7,320 bases of DNA from Thermodesulfobacteriota bacterium. Lineage in GTDB: Bacteria > Desulfobacterota > S145-22. A model generated the notes under the pieces. It had not been told where the DNA came from. It saw nothing but the letters and a program-made list of their open reading frames with translations, and did not search any database. Shown here one piece after another: positions 6,071 through 7,320 of the stretch. Position 1 is the stretch's first letter. Every line of letters starts with the position of its first letter. The stretch lies in NCBI GenBank assembly GCA_024763435.1, contig JANTFN010000086.1:1-7320 (forward strand), in the 5' to 3' direction. The translations under genes and the position numbers were made by a program.

Positions 6071-7320
6071 ATGAATTTATCGCAGATTCTAACTGTTCTT
6101 CCGCTTATAATCCTTTCCGCATTTGGAATGGCGATTTTACTGATAAGCGCCTTTTCAAATGGCTCCGGGAAAGAAAGCACCATCGGGTATATTGCCTTGA
6201 CGTGTATGGGGTTTGTCTTCCTGTCCCTGTTTCTATTTGTGGGGAAGGGAAAACTTGCCTTTGGTAGCATGATTTCTGTCGATGCCTTTACCCTGTTTTT
6301 TTATTTGATATTTGTTGTTATTGGCGTGCTGACTATCCTTGCCTCCATCCCCTATGTCAGGATTGTGGGAATTCAAAGCGGGGAATATTACGCCCTGATC
6401 CTTTTCGCGATGGTGGGTATGATGCTGATGGCCGCATCGACAAACCTCGTCATGCTGTTTCTGTCTCTTGAAATGATGTCCATCCCGATTTATATCCTGG
6501 CGGGCTTCATGAAAAAAAATGCGCGTTCCACGGAATCTTCCCTGAAATATTTTCTCCTTGGCGCTTTTTCAAGCGGTTTTTTCCTTTATGGCCTCGCCCT
6601 TGTTTACGCCTCTACGGGGACAACCTCCTACCAGGCAATTGCGGCCTTTGTAAGTGGGTCTTTGCGGCTTGACCTGAGTACGCTCATGTGGATCGGTATC
6701 GCCTTTATCATTGTAGGGCTTGGTTTTAAGATTGCAGCCTTTCCCTTCCAGAACTGGACACCGGATGTCTATGAAGGGGCGCCTACTTCTGTCACGGCTT
6801 ATATGGCCACAGGGGTTAAGGCAGCGGCCTTTGCCGCCCTTGTTCGGATCTTTTTTACGGCCTTTCCCGCCTTTCAGCACGACTGGACATCTATTATGTG
6901 GTTGATTGCCATCCTGACCATGACCGTGGGAAATTTTACCGCCCTTATCCAGAAAAGCGTTAAACGAATGCTGGCCTATTCCAGTATCGCCCATGCGGGA
7001 TACCTGCTCGTTGCCTTTGTGGCAGGCAACGCATCTGGCAGATCGGCCATCCTGTTTTATCTTCTCGCCTATGCCTTCATGAATATCGGGGCGTTCAGTG
7101 TCCTGATGGTGATGGCCAAAAAAGACAATTTTCACGAAGACCTCGACAGCTTTGCCGGTCTTGGGTTTAAGTTTCCCTTAACCGCCGTTGCCATGAGTAT
7201 TTTCATGTTTTCCATGGCCGGTATTCCCCCGACGGCGGGTTTTATCGGGAAGTTCTATATCTTCAGCGCCGCCGTAAAATCTCATGACTACTGGCTTGCT
7301 GTGATTGGTGTCCTGAACAG
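6071..7320 (+). CDS. nuoN: NADH-quinone oxidoreductase subunit N (proximal antiporter-like proton pump), 3' end outside window
   Basis: The frame starts at the ATG at 6071 and stays open to the right edge, giving 416 complete codons. E. coli NuoN is 485 residues, so the last part (about 60-80 residues, final helices) is missing here. This ND2 homologue is the antiporter-like subunit next to NuoK. Conserved residues: Glu134 in LFLSLEMMSIPIYILAGF (129-146), equivalent to E. coli Glu133; Lys220 in GFKIAAFPFQNWTPDVYEGA (218-237), equivalent to Lys217; Lys250 in ATGVKAAAFAAL (246-257), equivalent to Lys247; His308 in AYSSIAHAGYLL (302-313); and Lys394 in AGIPPTAGFIGKFYIF (383-398), equivalent to Lys395. 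The FPFQNWTPDVYEGAPT segment is diagnostic for NuoN over NuoL/M. It is the last gene of the canonical operon, so a transcription terminator may lie beyond the edge. Confidence 0.96.
   Translation, partial: MNLSQILTVLPLIILSAFGMAILLISAFSNGSGKESTIGYIALTCMGFVFLSLFLFVGKGKLAFGSMISVDAFTLFFYLIFVVIGVLTILASIPYVRIVGIQSGEYYALILFAMVGMMLMAASTNLVMLFLSLEMMSIPIYILAGFMKKNARSTESSLKYFLLGAFSSGFFLYGLALVYASTGTTSYQAIAAFVSGSLRLDLSTLMWIGIAFIIVGLGFKIAAFPFQNWTPDVYEGAPTSVTAYMATGVKAAAFAALVRIFFTAFPAFQHDWTSIMWLIAILTMTVGNFTALIQKSVKRMLAYSSIAHAGYLLVAFVAGNASGRSAILFYLLAYAFMNIGAFSVLMVMAKKDNFHEDLDSFAGLGFKFPLTAVAMSIFMFSMAGIPPTAGFIGKFYIFSAAVKSHDYWLAVIGVLN

Noticed and set aside
5692..6270. Antisense open frame (192 codons) spanning the nuoM end and nuoN start
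   Set aside because: It covers two well-supported genes on the other strand and resembles no family. The basic, low-complexity product is typical of antisense shadows.
6569..7135. Antisense open frame (188 codons) opposite nuoN
   Set aside because: The nuoN frame here carries all conserved ND2-family residues. The antisense product is Gly/Lys/His-rich without a domain.
2487..7320. Tandem repeat or recent duplication of nuoL, nuoM and nuoN
   Set aside because: The three share motifs because of ancient paralogy within the antiporter family. Each has its own diagnostic signature and the DNA shows no long direct repeats.
224..7320. An Mrp antiporter, membrane-bound hydrogenase (Hyc/Ech) or Fpo operon instead of nuo
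   Set aside because: The full H-I-J-K-L-M-N order, the NuoH acidic quinone loop and NuoK with Glu36/Glu72 fit complex I. No hydrogenase or Mrp-specific genes are present.

Overview
The window lies inside a respiratory complex I (NADH:quinone oxidoreductase, nuo) operon. Every gene is on the + strand in the canonical order nuoG(tail)-nuoH-nuoI-nuoJ-nuoK-nuoL-nuoM-nuoN(open at the right edge). Nothing unrelated to complex I is inserted. The largest gap between genes is 28 bases and nuoJ/nuoK overlap by 4 bases, so the whole stretch is most simply read as one polycistronic transcript whose promoter and terminator lie outside the window. I see no tRNA, rRNA, CRISPR, insertion sequence, riboswitch or terminator.

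Layout: 2-208, C-terminal end of the molybdopterin-type iron-sulfur subunit NuoG (start outside the window). 224-1198, NuoH, the quinone-site membrane subunit. 1211-1624, NuoI, the 2x[4Fe-4S] ferredoxin-like subunit. 1634-2161, NuoJ. 2158-2460, NuoK. 2487-4436, 4456-6042 and 6071 to the edge, the three paralogous antiporter-like proton-pumping subunits NuoL, NuoM and NuoN. Electrons entering through the peripheral arm (NuoG and subunits encoded upstream) pass through the NuoI clusters to quinone bound at the NuoH interface. The energy released is relayed along NuoH, NuoJ and NuoK to NuoN, NuoM and NuoL, which translocate protons. The key pumping residues (Glu and Lys in NuoL/M/N, both Glu in NuoK, the acidic loop of NuoH) are all present, so the visible subunits look functional.

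Organism: a Gram-negative-type bacterium with a roughly balanced base composition. The operon order, the longer NuoL of about 650 residues, the short NuoI of 137 residues and the style of the NuoG tail fit a deltaproteobacterial (Desulfobacterota-like) anaerobe. This is an inference from general resemblance, not from any search, and is held with modest confidence.

This is an ordinary, well-conserved energy-metabolism locus and I found no undescribed system in it. The points worth a second look are small: four consecutive genes (G, H, I, J) share one reading frame and are separated only by single stop codons and 15, 12 and 9 bases; two TAG stops are embedded in the next gene's Shine-Dalgarno sequence; NuoM has a basic hydrophilic C-terminal tail; and a few residues differ from what I would expect.
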